The notes beneath the pieces are model-generated. The model searched no databases. It worked only from the letters and a program-made list of their open reading frames with translations, and had not been told where the DNA came from. Below, piece by piece: positions 1 to 5,047 of a stretch of DNA of 5,967 nucleotides. Where the stretch lies: positions 1-5,967 of the forward strand of contig DKWE01000059.1 of the NCBI GenBank assembly GCA_002491565.1. Reading direction: 5' to 3'. Position numbers and translations under genes: made by a program. This DNA comes from Lachnospiraceae bacterium UBA7160 (GTDB lineage: Bacteria; Bacillota; Clostridia; Lachnospirales; Lachnospiraceae). Each line of letters starts with the position of its first letter. Position 1 is the stretch's first letter.

Positions 1-300
1 CATTTTCCTGATGAACTGTGTGGACTTTGCCCGTAATTATCTGTTTTCTGCATCTTCGCCATCGGTTTTCTGGAATTGTTCAGTGCCATTTTTCAATCTT
101 TTGGTGCGTGGAAAACAGCGATTGCTGGTGCTTTCGTGGGCAAGATTTTTATTATGATGCCTGCTTTGCTTATTCTGTCAAGAATTTGGGCAGTAAACGG
201 CACTATTGCGGCACAGCCTGTTGGCGATACAATGGCGGTTGTGTTCTATCTAATTATGTTCGTTCGATTTGTGAAGAAGAATAAAGAGCGATTTAACTGA
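1..300 (+). pseudogene. MATE-family efflux transporter, C-terminal remnant, frameshifted and cut by window edge
   Basis: The stretch encodes the last helices of a multidrug/toxin extrusion (MATE) antiporter, an inner-membrane pump that exchanges drugs for Na+ or H+. From about position 43 to the TGA at 298-300 the first frame reads FCIFAIGFLELFSAIFQSFG, then GAFVGKIFIMMPALLIL and NGTIAAQPVGDTMAVVFYL. This matches the MATE pattern of a helix ending in a Q-x-x-G turn, a helix with a PLLLILP-like core, and a G-x-x-x-AQPxxD motif before the final helix and a basic tail. Upstream, that frame has a stop at 34-36, while the second frame reads MNCVDFARNYL, the normal residues just before this helix. 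The two halves join near 40-48 through a one-base frame change, so the gene is broken unless the base call is wrong. Family assignment is fairly sure; the original substrate is unknown. Confidence 0.7.
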
Positions 301-454
301 TAATAATCGGATGTACTGTTATGGAAAATGAGAAAACTCGATTTTCAGTGCTTGTCGGATTGAATTTTTTCTCGGCATCCATTATAGACGAAAAAATGCT
401 GGAAGTGCAGATAAGTGAAGCGGGAATGGAGTTCTGTTTTTAAGTTAGGCGTAT
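301..454. other. Spacer between remnants with one unassigned short ORF (321-443)
   Basis: Between the MATE remnant and the ABC ATPase remnant lies an ATG-started frame at 321-443 (40 residues, beginning MENEKTRFSVLVG and ending in GMEFCF). It has no convincing ribosome binding site and matches no family I recognise. It may be a scrap of another decayed gene or chance. No promoter, RNA gene or terminator is visible. Confidence 0.25.
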
Positions 455-818
455 GTGCTTTTTTACTGTATTTGTGGATTTGTGTTCGTAGATACACAGC
501 TCGTGCGAAACAGCATTGATAATATCAACCGTGAGATTTCCGTTTCTCTTGTAGGAACGCAGTTCTCCGATACAAGGATTTTAGAGTTTACGGATAAACT
601 TGTAGACTATGATCTCAGAAATTTTACGCTTTATGTTATGCAGAACAAACATTCCTGGTGTTGCAAATTTTGAGCAGGATAAGGCAAAAATCTCTGCGTC
701 TTTTATGATTAACAGCAGCACTTCAACCATCATGGATAGGATTCATCATTCGGAATTGGAAGATATTTATATTGAGGAGCCTTCGCTGGAAGAAATCTTC
801 TTTCATTACTATGAATAA
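455..818 (+). pseudogene. ABC transporter ATP-binding protein, C-terminal domain remnant, frameshifted
   Basis: Only the C-terminal regulatory domain of an ABC-2 type exporter ATPase is left; Walker A, signature and Walker B are absent. The ending is diagnostic: a frame closing at the TAA 816-818 reads IPGVANFEQD, then ELEDIYIEEPSLEEIFFHYYE. The IEEPSLEEIFxHYY tail is typical of bacterial ABC-2 exporter ATPases, and GVxxFEQD is a usual internal piece of the same domain. The preceding part lies in another frame (455 to about 640: FVFVDTQLVRN, SLVGTQFSDTRILEFTDK), which fits the KxGxxVDT element that follows the H-loop region in this family; the frame changes near 630-645. The 5' two thirds of the gene has been deleted. 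The C-terminal call is fairly sure, the 455-600 part less so. No partner is intact nearby; the membrane-helix scrap at 833 may be what is left of its permease. Confidence 0.6.
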
Positions 819-832
819 CAGGAGATGAGGTT

Positions 833-1012
833 ATAGTTGTTTTTCGATATGGATGGAAACGCTGGCGAAAATACATTGTTGTTTGGGCTGCTGCAATCAT
901 TCTACTCTCGATTACGGTTGCAAAAAAGGTTTGGGTAAGCCGAGAGGTATGAGTTGAATCCGATTCATATGACAAAACATGGAGGAGGATAATTGAAAAA
1001 TATAGATTTTGA
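833..1012 (+). pseudogene. Membrane-protein N-terminal remnant with in-frame stop (possible ABC permease scrap)
   Basis: One frame reads VFRYGWKRWRKYIVVWAAA, then a hydrophobic helix (IILLSITVAKKVW), a TGA at 950-952, and continues in the same frame as VESDSYDKTWRRIIEKYRF to a TGA at 1010-1012. A basic amphipathic start followed by one helix is how many small inner-membrane subunits and ABC-2 permeases begin. It starts 15 bases after the ATPase remnant, where a permease gene would be expected, but no ATG is in frame (the only candidate is the ATA at 833). I cannot assign a family. The in-frame stop and lack of a start argue for decay. Confidence 0.35.
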
Positions 1013-1035
1013 ACAATAAAAACACTTGATATAAT
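1009..1035 (+). promoter_or_regulatory. Weak promoter-like site before the PEBP remnant
   Basis: A perfect TATAAT at 1030-1035 is preceded by TTGAAC at 1009-1014, with a short 15-base spacer. It lies just upstream of the PEBP-like remnant and may be its original promoter. The A+T-rich context makes chance likely. Confidence 0.2.
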
Positions 1036-1050
1036 ACTGTTTTGGAATTT

Positions 1051-1252
1051 GAGTGCATTGGCATGGACAACGGAAGCAAATTTCCCATCGAATATACCGG
1101 ACGGGGCAGGACATATCGCCGGAATTTGTGATAAAGAATCTATCAACGAATGCAAAACCCTCGCTGTTACATTGGAAGATTTATCACACTCGATTAAGGA
1201 TTTTACGTGCTTCCCTGGTGTTCCTGCAGATTGGGGAATTAGAGAGCAGTGA
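1051..1252 (+). pseudogene. PEBP/YbhB-YbcL (Raf kinase inhibitor-like) family protein remnant, multiply frameshifted
   Basis: Three frames join into one recognisable protein. Frame from 1063: MDNGSKFPIEYTGRG. Next frame from about 1098: GQDISPEFVIKNLSTNAK. Third frame from about 1155: KTLAVTLEDLSHSIKDFT, running on to VPADWGIREQ. This follows the phosphatidylethanolamine-binding family pattern: the ligand-pocket segment (Y-T-G-x-GQDISP), the TKSLAL-like strand (here KTLAV), and a D-x-x-x-P-x-x-x-F-x-H-W-like segment, here degraded so that the expected HW after DFT reads CF. About 65 of the roughly 150-180 residues usual for bacterial members are present; the C-terminal half is gone. Two frame changes plus truncation make it clearly a pseudogene. 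Bacterial members are soluble and of poorly known function, so no role is claimed. Confidence 0.65.
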
Positions 1253-1254
1253 TG

Positions 1255-1277
1255 TGTTAGCACAAATGAAGCTAACA
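1255..1277. repeat. Perfect 7-bp inverted repeat, hairpin or operator candidate
   Basis: TGTTAGC (1255-1261) and GCTAACA (1271-1277) are exact reverse complements around a 9-base loop; a G-T and a T-A pair extend the stem outward. It sits just before the ribosome binding site of the broken ORF at 1297. There is no T-run after it, so it is not a standard intrinsic terminator. It could be a dyad operator. Confidence 0.45.
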
Positions 1278-1296
1278 TACGAGGGGGAATGATAGG

Positions 1297-1592
1297 ATGA
1301 AAGTTTTAGATGCGTTTTCATGGCTACCTGCAAAGGAGATAAGTATAAAGGAATTGGAACAGATATTTATAGAACATCTCAACGGGAAATATGAAGGGGA
1401 GTACAAAGTATTGCTGGAAATGCCAGATAATGCAGATAAGAACATCCTCAACAGCAGGGCAGAACTGATTGAAGAAGGCAAGGATGTTGCCTGATCTCTT
1501 TTAACGGGGAACTGTACAACATCGTTTCCATCGACCACATGAACTATAAAAATAAGGTGCTGAAATTCAAGTGTGAGAAAGTGAGACGGTGA
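1297..1592 (+). pseudogene. Unrecognised small protein (~97 residues), broken by a single frameshift
   Basis: A G-rich ribosome binding site (GAGGGGG, 1281-1287) precedes the ATG at 1297. The first frame reads MKVLDAFSWLPAKEIS, then IKELEQIFIEHLNGKYEGEY, and stops at the TGA 1492-1494 after IEEGKDVA. The sequence continues sensibly in the neighbouring frame from 1494 as ISFNGELYNIVSIDHMNYK, then KVLKFKCEKVRR, to the TGA at 1590-1592. The join EEGKDVA-ISFNGELYNIVSID reads like one continuous protein, so a one-base loss near 1489-1494 is the simplest view. It is charged and mixed alpha/beta in look, without membrane segments or a signal peptide. I do not recognise the family; small proteins like this are common on clostridial mobile elements, but nothing here proves such an origin. 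The 65-residue front half could still be made. Confidence 0.45.
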
Positions 1593-1594
1593 GG

Positions 1595-1738
1595 ATGGCA
1601 GGCAGGATACGGAAAGACCAGTTGGCATCCAATAAATTCCTGATTAAAAATCGCAATAATGAGGTGCGGTATGAAAGCTGTGAAGAGGTTTTCAGGCTGA
1701 ATTGCTTGAGATGTCAAAAGGTACTTTTCATTTCCTGA
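1595..1738 (+). CDS. Small unrecognised ORF, 47 residues
   Basis: An ATG two bases after the stop of the preceding broken ORF opens a 47-residue frame beginning MAGRIRKDQLASNKFLI and ending in LNCLRCQKVLFIS. It is basic at the front and has a C-x-x-C pair (NCLRC) near the end, too little for a zinc site on its own. GTGAGG just upstream is a weak ribosome binding site. It may be a real small gene of the same former operon, or the front of a decayed longer one. No family recognised. Confidence 0.3.
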   Translation: MAGRIRKDQLASNKFLIKNRNNEVRYESCEEVFRLNCLRCQKVLFIS

Positions 1739-1739
1739 T

Positions 1740-1757
1740 GGTTGACTGACGGTTGAT
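1740..1757. repeat. Short direct repeat upstream of the operon promoter
   Basis: GGTTGAC (1740-1746) and GGTTGAT (1751-1757) form a direct repeat with an 11-base period, about one helical turn, roughly 30 bases upstream of the -35 box. It could be a regulator-binding pair, but its shortness leaves chance open. Confidence 0.25.
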
Positions 1758-1780
1758 TTTGTTTCCAAAAGTATCGCTTC

Positions 1781-1795
1781 ATTCCATTGAGGAAT
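1781..1795. promoter_or_regulatory. Dyad overlapping the -35 box, candidate operator for the XRE regulator
   Basis: ATTCC (1781-1785) and GGAAT (1791-1795) are perfect inverted arms around ATTGA, covering the -35 hexamer at 1787-1792. An outer ATCG/CGAT pair (1773-1776 and 1796-1799) flanks it asymmetrically. XRE-family repressors usually bind such dyads over their own promoters, so autoregulation is a reasonable inference. Confidence 0.4.
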
Positions 1796-1815
1796 CGATG
1801 CTTTCCGGTTATAAT
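1787..1815 (+). promoter_or_regulatory. Sigma-A-type promoter of the XRE/PLDc_N/ABC operon
   Basis: TTGAGG (1787-1792) and TATAAT (1810-1815) are separated by exactly 17 bases. The predicted start of transcription, near 1822, leaves a very short leader that begins almost at the AGGAGG ribosome binding site (1823-1828). It is the only strong promoter seen upstream of the four-gene unit. Confidence 0.75.
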
Positions 1816-1822
1816 ATGGGAA

Positions 1823-1828
1823 AGGAGG
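1823..1828 (+). promoter_or_regulatory. Ribosome binding site that favours a TTG start
   Basis: AGGAGG (1823-1828, extended by G's to 1831) lies 9 bases before TTG at 1838 but 18 bases before the in-frame ATG at 1847. An ATG at 1843 is out of frame. Normal spacing therefore favours TTG 1838. Confidence 0.6.
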
Positions 1829-1837
1829 GGGATCAAA

Positions 1838-2971
1838 TTGACATGTATGTTGAAACTTTCTGAAAATATCGGGAACCTGCGAAGAAAGAAGAAAATCACG
1901 CAGGAGGAACTGGCCGATTTCATCGGCGTGACGAAAGCGGCTGTCTCGAAATGGGAAACGGGACAGAGCCTGCCGGATATCCTGGTCCTGCCGCAGCTGG
2001 CGGTTTACTTTGATGTAACGGCAGATGAACTGCTGGGGTATGAGGCGCAGCTTAGCAAGGAACAGATTCAGAAGCTTTATGCGGGCCTTGCCGCTGACTA
2101 TGCAAGACTGCCATTTGAGGAAGTCATGGAAAAGACAGAAGGGCTGGTGCGCCGCTATTATTCCTGTTATCCGTTTTTGGTCCAGATCGGCGGCCTGTGG
2201 CTGAATCATTTCATGCTGGCACAGACAAAGGAACAGCAGTTGGAAATTCTGGGCAAAGGGTCCGGGCTGTGCGGGCATGTGATGAAGAACTGCAGAGAAC
2301 TTCCTGTGTGCAATGACGCAACGATTTTGAAGGCGATGTTTGACCTGCAGCTGGGAAAAGCGGCGGAGGTGGCAGCACAGCTTGAGGAAGTGACAGATCC
2401 TGTGCATATGTGGCGGCAGGCGGACGGCCTGCTGGCACAGGCTTATCTGGCTGCGGGAGAGTGCGAAAAAGCAATTAGCTATACGCAGATTCGCCTCTAT
2501 ACGCATCTGCTGTCTCTGGTAGGAGCTTCTACGCAATACCTGGCGGTCAGCATGGACCGTCCCGAGGCTTGCGAGGAGACCATTCAGAGGGCAGAAGGGA
2601 TCATGCGCCTCTATGACCTGAATACGCTGCATCCAAACTGTGCAGCCCAGTTTTACTATCAGGCGGCCCTTACCTGTCTGGCACAGGGGAAAAAGAAACT
2701 GGCTTTGGAAAAGCTTAGTCAGTATGGAGAGGTGGTCCGGTATCTTCTGGATAAAAACCATGCATACCTTCATGGAGATGCGTATTTTGACCGTCTGGAG
2801 GAATGGATAGAAAAGCTGGAGCTCGGGGCCATGCCGCCGAGAAATATAACACTGGTTGCAAGAAGTGTCATGCAGACGCTGGAGCATCCGCTGTTTGGAG
2901 CACTTGCAGGGGATGCGGAGTTTGAGCGAATCAAAAAGAGTCTGGAGGAAGGAGTAAAGCGTTATGAATGA
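1838..2971 (+). CDS. XRE-family transcriptional regulator with long helical (TPR-like) C-terminal domain
   Basis: This is a cytoplasmic DNA-binding regulator of 377 residues from TTG 1838 (374 from ATG 1847). Residues about 9-64 form a classic XRE/Cro-CI helix-turn-helix: NIGNLRRKKKITQEELADFI, then GVTKAAVSKWETGQSLPD (recognition helix), then the VYFDVTADELLGYE close. The remaining ~310 residues are helical and contain TPR-like pairs (for example AQAYLAAGECEKAISYTQI and AALTCLAQGKKKLALEKL), an arrangement resembling the RRNPP regulators that sense peptides, though no ligand can be read from sequence. HTH proteins of this length with a CYPFL-like segment are common in Lachnospiraceae-type genomes. 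It is first in the operon, and its 3' end overlaps the next start by eight bases, so it very likely controls the membrane proteins and transporter behind it, and probably its own promoter. The HTH call is certain; repression versus activation and the signal are unknown. Confidence 0.9.
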   Translation: MTCMLKLSENIGNLRRKKKITQEELADFIGVTKAAVSKWETGQSLPDILVLPQLAVYFDVTADELLGYEAQLSKEQIQKLYAGLAADYARLPFEEVMEKTEGLVRRYYSCYPFLVQIGGLWLNHFMLAQTKEQQLEILGKGSGLCGHVMKNCRELPVCNDATILKAMFDLQLGKAAEVAAQLEEVTDPVHMWRQADGLLAQAYLAAGECEKAISYTQIRLYTHLLSLVGASTQYLAVSMDRPEACEETIQRAEGIMRLYDLNTLHPNCAAQFYYQAALTCLAQGKKKLALEKLSQYGEVVRYLLDKNHAYLHGDAYFDRLEEWIEKLELGAMPPRNITLVARSVMQTLEHPLFGALAGDAEFERIKKSLEEGVKRYE

Positions 2972-3167
2972 AATCAAAGAATTTCTGCCATTTTTGATCC
3001 CGGTTATCCTTGCGGAACTTGTGCTGCTTGGATATACGATTCATCATATCCTGACCCATAAGACATATAAGCGCGGAAACCGCACGCTGTGGCTGATTGT
3101 GGCAATTGTGGGGATGGAGTTTATCGGACCGGTGCTGTATTTCCTGCTTGGAAAAGAGGATGATTGA
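2964..3167 (+). CDS. Small PLDc_N-domain membrane protein (YxlE-like)
   Basis: The 67-residue product has two membrane helices (residues about 7-27, PFLIPVILAELVLLGYTIHH, and 44-63, LWLIVAIVGMEFIGPVLYFL) joined by a basic loop with HKTYKRGNRTLW. This is the PLDc_N (phospholipase-D nuclease N-terminal) fold found alone in small proteins and at the front of cardiolipin synthases; no HKD catalytic motif is present, so it is not an enzyme. The start is clear: AAGGAG at 2949-2954 lies 9 bases upstream, and the ATG overlaps the end of the regulator gene (ATGAATGA). The ABC ATPase starts one base after its stop. B. subtilis YxlE has the same size and the same place before an ABC ATPase/permease pair and takes part in control of that locus, so a membrane-anchored accessory or regulatory role is likely but inferred. 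Confidence 0.85.
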   Translation: MNEIKEFLPFLIPVILAELVLLGYTIHHILTHKTYKRGNRTLWLIVAIVGMEFIGPVLYFLLGKEDD

Positions 3168-3168
3168 T

Positions 3169-4224
3169 ATGGATATGCTGACATTACGCCATGTGAAAAA
3201 AAGGTTTGGCGAAAAACAGGTCCTTCGGGATGTCACATTCTCTGTGCCAGAGCATACGATCTTTGGCTTCGTGGGTCAAAACGGCGCAGGAAAGACCACG
3301 ACAATGAAGATGATTCTGGGGCTTCTGGAACCGGAGGGAGGAGAGATCAAGGTCTGCGGGGAAACGGTTCATTACGGAACAGCCCGGACAAATCGCCTGA
3401 TCGGTTATCTGCCGGATGTGCCGGAGTTTTACTCTTATATGACACCGTCAGAATATCTCCGGTTTTGCGGAGAAATCGCCGGAATGTCCGGGAAAGAGGC
3501 CAAGTCTCGTGCAAAGGAGCTGCTGGAGCTGGTAGGGCTTGCGGAGGAAACAAGAAAAATCCGGGGATTTTCGCGTGGAATGAAGCAGCGGCTTGGAATT
3601 GCCCAGGCGCTGTTTCACCGTCCAGGGCTTTTGATCTGCGACGAGCCGACCTCAGCCCTTGACCCGGTGGGAAGAAAGGAAATCCTGGACATTTTAATGG
3701 CTGTGAAGGAGGAGACAACGGTGCTCTTTTCCACGCATATTCTGGCGGATGTGGAGCGGATCTGTGATGAGGTGGCATTTCTTCACAGGGGAGAAATCGT
3801 CCTCCGGGGGACTATGGAAGAGGTCAGAAAAATCCATGGGGATACTGGTTACGAGATCGAGACAGAGTACTCGGCAGATGCGGAGCGTCTAAGGAGGTAT
3901 TTAAGGGGAAGAGGAACGGAAGACGGGCGGTGCAGGGCGAAGGAAAATGAGATAGAGACAGAATATCAGAAAGAGGCAGAGCAGCTCCAGATATATTTAA
4001 AAGAAAGTGGAGCAGAAAGCGGGAGGCATAAGACGACTGGAAGCAAGGCAGAAGGGGTCTCCCCGGGGCAGAAGGCTTCACCGAGCGAGATCATTTCCTG
4101 CCCGGACAAGATAACTGCAGAGGAAGCGCTTGCGTACATTCTGGAACACCGCATCCCCCTGCGGCGCTTTGAAAAGCGGGAGGCAGCGCTGGAATCGTTG
4201 TTTATGGAGGTGGTCGGCAAATGA
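3169..4224 (+). CDS. ABC transporter ATP-binding protein (YxlF-like) with extended, internally duplicated C-terminus
   Basis: This is the cytoplasmic ATPase of an ABC-2 type exporter, 351 residues. Visible motifs: Walker A GQNGAGKTT (36-44), Q-loop region YLPDVPEFY (80-88, with Asp where the usual Gln sits), signature FSRGMKQRLGIAQAL (134-148, in place of LSGGQ), Walker B LLICDEP (154-160), D-loop SALD and H-loop STH (His190). The ending FEKREAALESLFMEVVGK is typical of the clade. The usual length is near 300; the surplus comes from a 32-residue tandem duplication (229-260 and 261-292) and a Ser/Gly/Lys-rich stretch before ISCPDKITAEEAL. Start: AGAGGA at 3155-3160 lies 8 bases before ATG 3169; ATG 3175 is an alternative. 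The frame overlaps the permease by ATGA (4221-4224), indicating translational coupling. Substrate unknown; related systems export peptides, antibiotics or act in stress defence. Confidence 0.93.
   Translation: MDMLTLRHVKKRFGEKQVLRDVTFSVPEHTIFGFVGQNGAGKTTTMKMILGLLEPEGGEIKVCGETVHYGTARTNRLIGYLPDVPEFYSYMTPSEYLRFCGEIAGMSGKEAKSRAKELLELVGLAEETRKIRGFSRGMKQRLGIAQALFHRPGLLICDEPTSALDPVGRKEILDILMAVKEETTVLFSTHILADVERICDEVAFLHRGEIVLRGTMEEVRKIHGDTGYEIETEYSADAERLRRYLRGRGTEDGRCRAKENEIETEYQKEAEQLQIYLKESGAESGRHKTTGSKAEGVSPGQKASPSEIISCPDKITAEEALAYILEHRIPLRRFEKREAALESLFMEVVGK
3853..4044 (+). repeat. Diverged 96-base tandem duplication inside the ABC ATPase gene
   Basis: Two in-frame 96-base units (3853-3948 and 3949-4044) encode EIETEYSADAERLRRYL... 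and EIETEYQKEAEQLQIYL.... Fifteen of 32 aligned residues are identical, including EIETEY, AE, L, YL, G-x-E and GR at matching places. The DNA has diverged well beyond the protein core, so the event is not recent. Confidence 0.75.
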
Positions 4225-4991
4225 GGAGCTTTCTGGCTTTTTTGAAAAAAGAATGGATGGAGCTGCTTCGCACAGGGAGACTGCTGATTTTCGTGCTGAT
4301 CTTTGTGCTGTTTGGAATCATGAATCCTGCCATAGCAAAAATCACGCCCTGGCTGATGGAGACTATGGCAGATTCGCTGGAGAGCTCTGGTCTGTCAGTG
4401 TCAGCGGTGACAGTCGATGCAATGACCTCCTGGACACAGTTTTATAAAAATATTCCGATGGCTCTCGTCATTTTCGTCCTGCTGTGGAGCGGATCTTTTA
4501 CTCAGGAGTATCAGAAGGGGACTCTGATAGCCGTAGTGACCAAAGGTTTCGCACGCTGGAAAATTGTTCTGGCAAAAACATGCATGATGCTTCTCTCCTG
4601 GACGATCTGTTACTGGCTGTGCTTCGGAATTACCTATAGCTACAACGCATATTTCTGGGATAACCGTATCGCACAGGAACCTGTATTTGCGGCAGCCTGT
4701 TACTGGGTGTTCGGGCTGTGGATCATCGGATTTGTGGTATTATTTTCGACACTTGCTTCGGCGAACATAGCCGTCCTGCTCGGGACAGGTGGAGCGATGC
4801 TGGCGTTCTATCTGCTTGGATTTTTGCCCGGCCCCAGGGAGTTCCTCCCGACAAAACTGATGCAGTCTGCGGAGCTTCTTACCGCGTATGCAAAACCAGA
4901 GCAGTATTTTGGGGCAATGGCCGCGGCAGCAGGGATGCTTGTGGGATGCCTGGCCGTCGCAGTCCTGGCTTTTCAGAAAAAGAAACTATAG
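4221..4991 (+). CDS. ABC-2 type transporter permease (YxlG-like)
   Basis: This 256-residue integral membrane protein is the translocation partner of the ATPase in front of it. Six likely membrane helices are visible at about residues 21-38, 79-95, 114-138, 155-178, 181-203 and 230-251, with a short cytoplasmic N-terminus (FLKKEWMELLRTGR) and a basic C-terminal end (FQKKKL). The segment EYQKGTL (96-102) after helix 2 is the E-x-x-x-G-T motif of ABC-2 permeases, thought to contact the ATPase. The extracytoplasmic loop after helix 1 (ITPWLMETMADSLESSG) is also typical. Translation starts inside the ATPase stop (ATGA overlap), with GGAGG at 4206-4210 ten bases upstream. It is the last gene of the operon. 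Nothing is missing or broken. The cargo cannot be read from sequence. Confidence 0.9.
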   Translation: MRSFLAFLKKEWMELLRTGRLLIFVLIFVLFGIMNPAIAKITPWLMETMADSLESSGLSVSAVTVDAMTSWTQFYKNIPMALVIFVLLWSGSFTQEYQKGTLIAVVTKGFARWKIVLAKTCMMLLSWTICYWLCFGITYSYNAYFWDNRIAQEPVFAAACYWVFGLWIIGFVVLFSTLASANIAVLLGTGGAMLAFYLLGFLPGPREFLPTKLMQSAELLTAYAKPEQYFGAMAAAAGMLVGCLAVAVLAFQKKKL

Positions 4992-5021
4992 AGACACGGT
5001 ATTCAGGCAGTTAATCAGGTA

Positions 5022-5038
5022 GCTGCAAGCGGTGCAGC
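5022..5038. terminator. GC-rich hairpin between convergent genes, possible transcription end
   Basis: GCTGCA (5022-5027) and TGCAGC (5033-5038) are perfect arms around a 5-base loop, in the 56-base gap between the permease stop and the AraC stop. No T-run follows on either strand, so it is a weak terminator candidate at best. The only nearby T-run (5069-5074) lies inside the AraC gene without a stem. Confidence 0.3.
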
Positions 5039-5047
5039 GTCAGAGGC

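Noticed and set aside
730..1278. 182-codon open frame on the - strand
   Set aside because: It runs opposite the ABC, membrane and PEBP remnants; its sequence has no domain or ribosome binding site and reads like an antisense shadow of decayed genes.
1..1738. Insertion sequence, integrase, CRISPR array or tRNA attachment site as cause of the decayed region
   Set aside because: No transposase or integrase motif, terminal inverted repeat, regular short repeat array or tRNA-like sequence could be seen.
1544..2977. Long open frame (477 codons) on the - strand
   Set aside because: It lies opposite the XRE regulator, whose HTH is unmistakable. The translated - strand sequence is rich in Cys, His, Gln and Leu with no recognisable domain, as expected for an antisense shadow.
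2964..3167. Phospholipase D or cardiolipin synthase activity for the PLDc_N protein
   Set aside because: Only the two-helix N-terminal domain is present; the HKD catalytic motifs are absent.
3347..3778. 143-codon open frame on the - strand
   Set aside because: Pro- and Ser-rich antisense of the ABC ATPase core, where the + strand carries Walker A/B and signature motifs.
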